Below are positions 5,084 through 5,600 of a stretch of DNA of 5,600 nucleotides, piece by piece. Origin of the DNA: an uncultured Ideonella sp. Lineage in GTDB: Bacteria; Pseudomonadota; Gammaproteobacteria; Burkholderiales; Burkholderiaceae. The position numbers and the translations under genes are program-made. Location of the stretch: assembly GCA_946479475.1 (NCBI GenBank), contig CAMLGG010000322.1, positions 1-5,600 of the forward strand. The letters are read 5' to 3'. Every line of letters starts with the position of its first letter. The first letter of the stretch is position 1. A model generated the notes under the pieces. The model did not search any database and was not told where the DNA came from. It worked only from the letters and a program-made list of their open reading frames with translations.

Positions 5084-5600
5084 ATGCAGGATTCGCTCTC
5101 TTCCGCCCCCGCCCAGCCCTCCACCAGCCAGCGCGCCCAGGGCCGCCACCAGTACAGCCGCGACGAGCTGCTCGCCTGCGGCCGCGGCGAGCTCTTCGGC
5201 CCGGGCAATGCGCGGCTGCCGCTGCCGCCGATGCTGATGATGGATCGCATCGTCCGGATAGACGACAACGGCGGCGCGCACGGCAAGGGATTCATCGAGG
5301 CCGAGCTCGACATCCGGCCGGACCTCTGGTTCTTCGACTGCCACTTCGAGTCCGACCCCGTGATGCCCGGCTGCCTGGGGCTGGATGCCATGTGGCAGCT
5401 CGTCGGCTTCTGGCTGGGCTGGCGCGGCAATCCGGGCCGCGGGCGCGCCCTCGGATCCGGCGAGGTCAAGTTCTACGGGCAGGTGCTGCCGACGGTGAAG
5501 ACGGTGACCTACAAGCTGGAACTCAAACGGGTGATCGAGCGCAAGCTGGTGATGGGCATCGCCGACGGGCGCCTGTTCGCCGACGGGCGCGAGATCTATT
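5084..5600 (+). CDS. fabA: 3-hydroxydecanoyl-ACP dehydratase/isomerase FabA, 3' end cut by the window
   Basis: FabA dehydrates (R)-3-hydroxydecanoyl-ACP and isomerises the trans-2 product to cis-3-decenoyl-ACP, the branch point of anaerobic unsaturated fatty acid synthesis. The 172 visible codons align throughout with E. coli Fab[16 protein letters not shown] (25-39), MLMMDRIV (50-57), [18 protein letters not shown] (71-88), [19 protein letters not shown] (91-109), [14 protein letters not shown] (124-137) and [12 protein letters not shown] (161-172). Catalytic His87 and Asp101 keep the 14-residue spacing of the E. coli pair. About 15 C-terminal residues lie beyond the window. The N-terminus is some 14-15 residues longer than in E. 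coli and rich in Ser, Gln and Ala; ATG 5084 has no Shine-Dalgarno, and there is no other in-frame start between it and the conserved region. In this lineage fabB often follows, but that is outside the window. Confidence 0.98.
   Translation, partial: MQDSLSSAPAQPSTSQRAQGRHQYSRDELLACGRGELFGPGNARLPLPPMLMMDRIVRIDDNGGAHGKGFIEAELDIRPDLWFFDCHFESDPVMPGCLGLDAMWQLVGFWLGWRGNPGRGRALGSGEVKFYGQVLPTVKTVTYKLELKRVIERKLVMGIADGRLFADGREIY

Noticed and set aside
5562..5592. Tandem-like repeat of CGCCGACGGGCGC in fabA
   Set aside because: It encodes [10 protein letters not shown], where E. coli FabA also has two D-G units (A-D-G-E and V-D-G-R). It reflects conserved protein sequence and codon bias, not a DNA repeat element.

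Overview
The window is a GC-rich stretch (about 70% G+C by eye, with strong G/C preference at third codon positions). It most resembles a betaproteobacterium of the Burkholderiales, for example the Rubrivivax/Leptothrix/Piscinibacter neighbourhood. That assignment rests on gene content, codon bias and the style of the proteins; no database search was possible. There are seven protein-coding genes, two of them cut by the window edges. I see no tRNA, rRNA, CRISPR array or mobile element.

Positions 1-3431 hold the 3' part of a cobalamin (vitamin B12) operon, all on the + strand and very tightly packed. It contains the C-terminal end of cobyric acid synthase (CobQ), a BtuF-like cobalamin-binding protein with no signal peptide, CobT (lower-ligand activation), CobS (cobalamin synthase) and a CobC-type histidine phosphatase. 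CobT makes alpha-ribazole phosphate, CobS joins alpha-ribazole or its phosphate to adenosylcobinamide-GDP, and CobC removes the phosphate, so the last steps of nucleotide-loop assembly lie together. Four of the five genes meet at 1-4 nt overlaps (ATGA or TGATG) and the remaining gap is 14 nt, which suggests translational coupling. The promoter, and any cobalamin riboswitch, must lie upstream of the window.

Positions 3383-5009 hold an iron-responsive divergent pair. On the - strand is hemP, a small haemin-uptake gene that runs into the 3' end of cobC (49 bp convergent overlap). On the + strand is a PepSY-type four-helix membrane protein of the PiuB/FoxB/FpvG kind, probably a haem-containing siderophore-iron reductase. 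The 196-bp spacer between them is relatively AT-rich. It carries a good Fur-box-like palindrome lodged exactly between a -35 and a -10 for the + strand gene, and a second, weaker palindrome just upstream of hemP.

From 5084 to the window end is fabA, the bifunctional 3-hydroxydecanoyl-ACP dehydratase/isomerase of unsaturated fatty acid synthesis. It is functionally unrelated to its neighbours and cut by the window edge.

I found no clear candidate for an entirely new system. The points most worth a second look are the cytosolic BtuF-like protein embedded in the late B12 operon, the double Fur-box control region with a possibly leaderless hemP that has no adjacent haem receptor gene, and the cobC/hemP tail-to-tail overlap.
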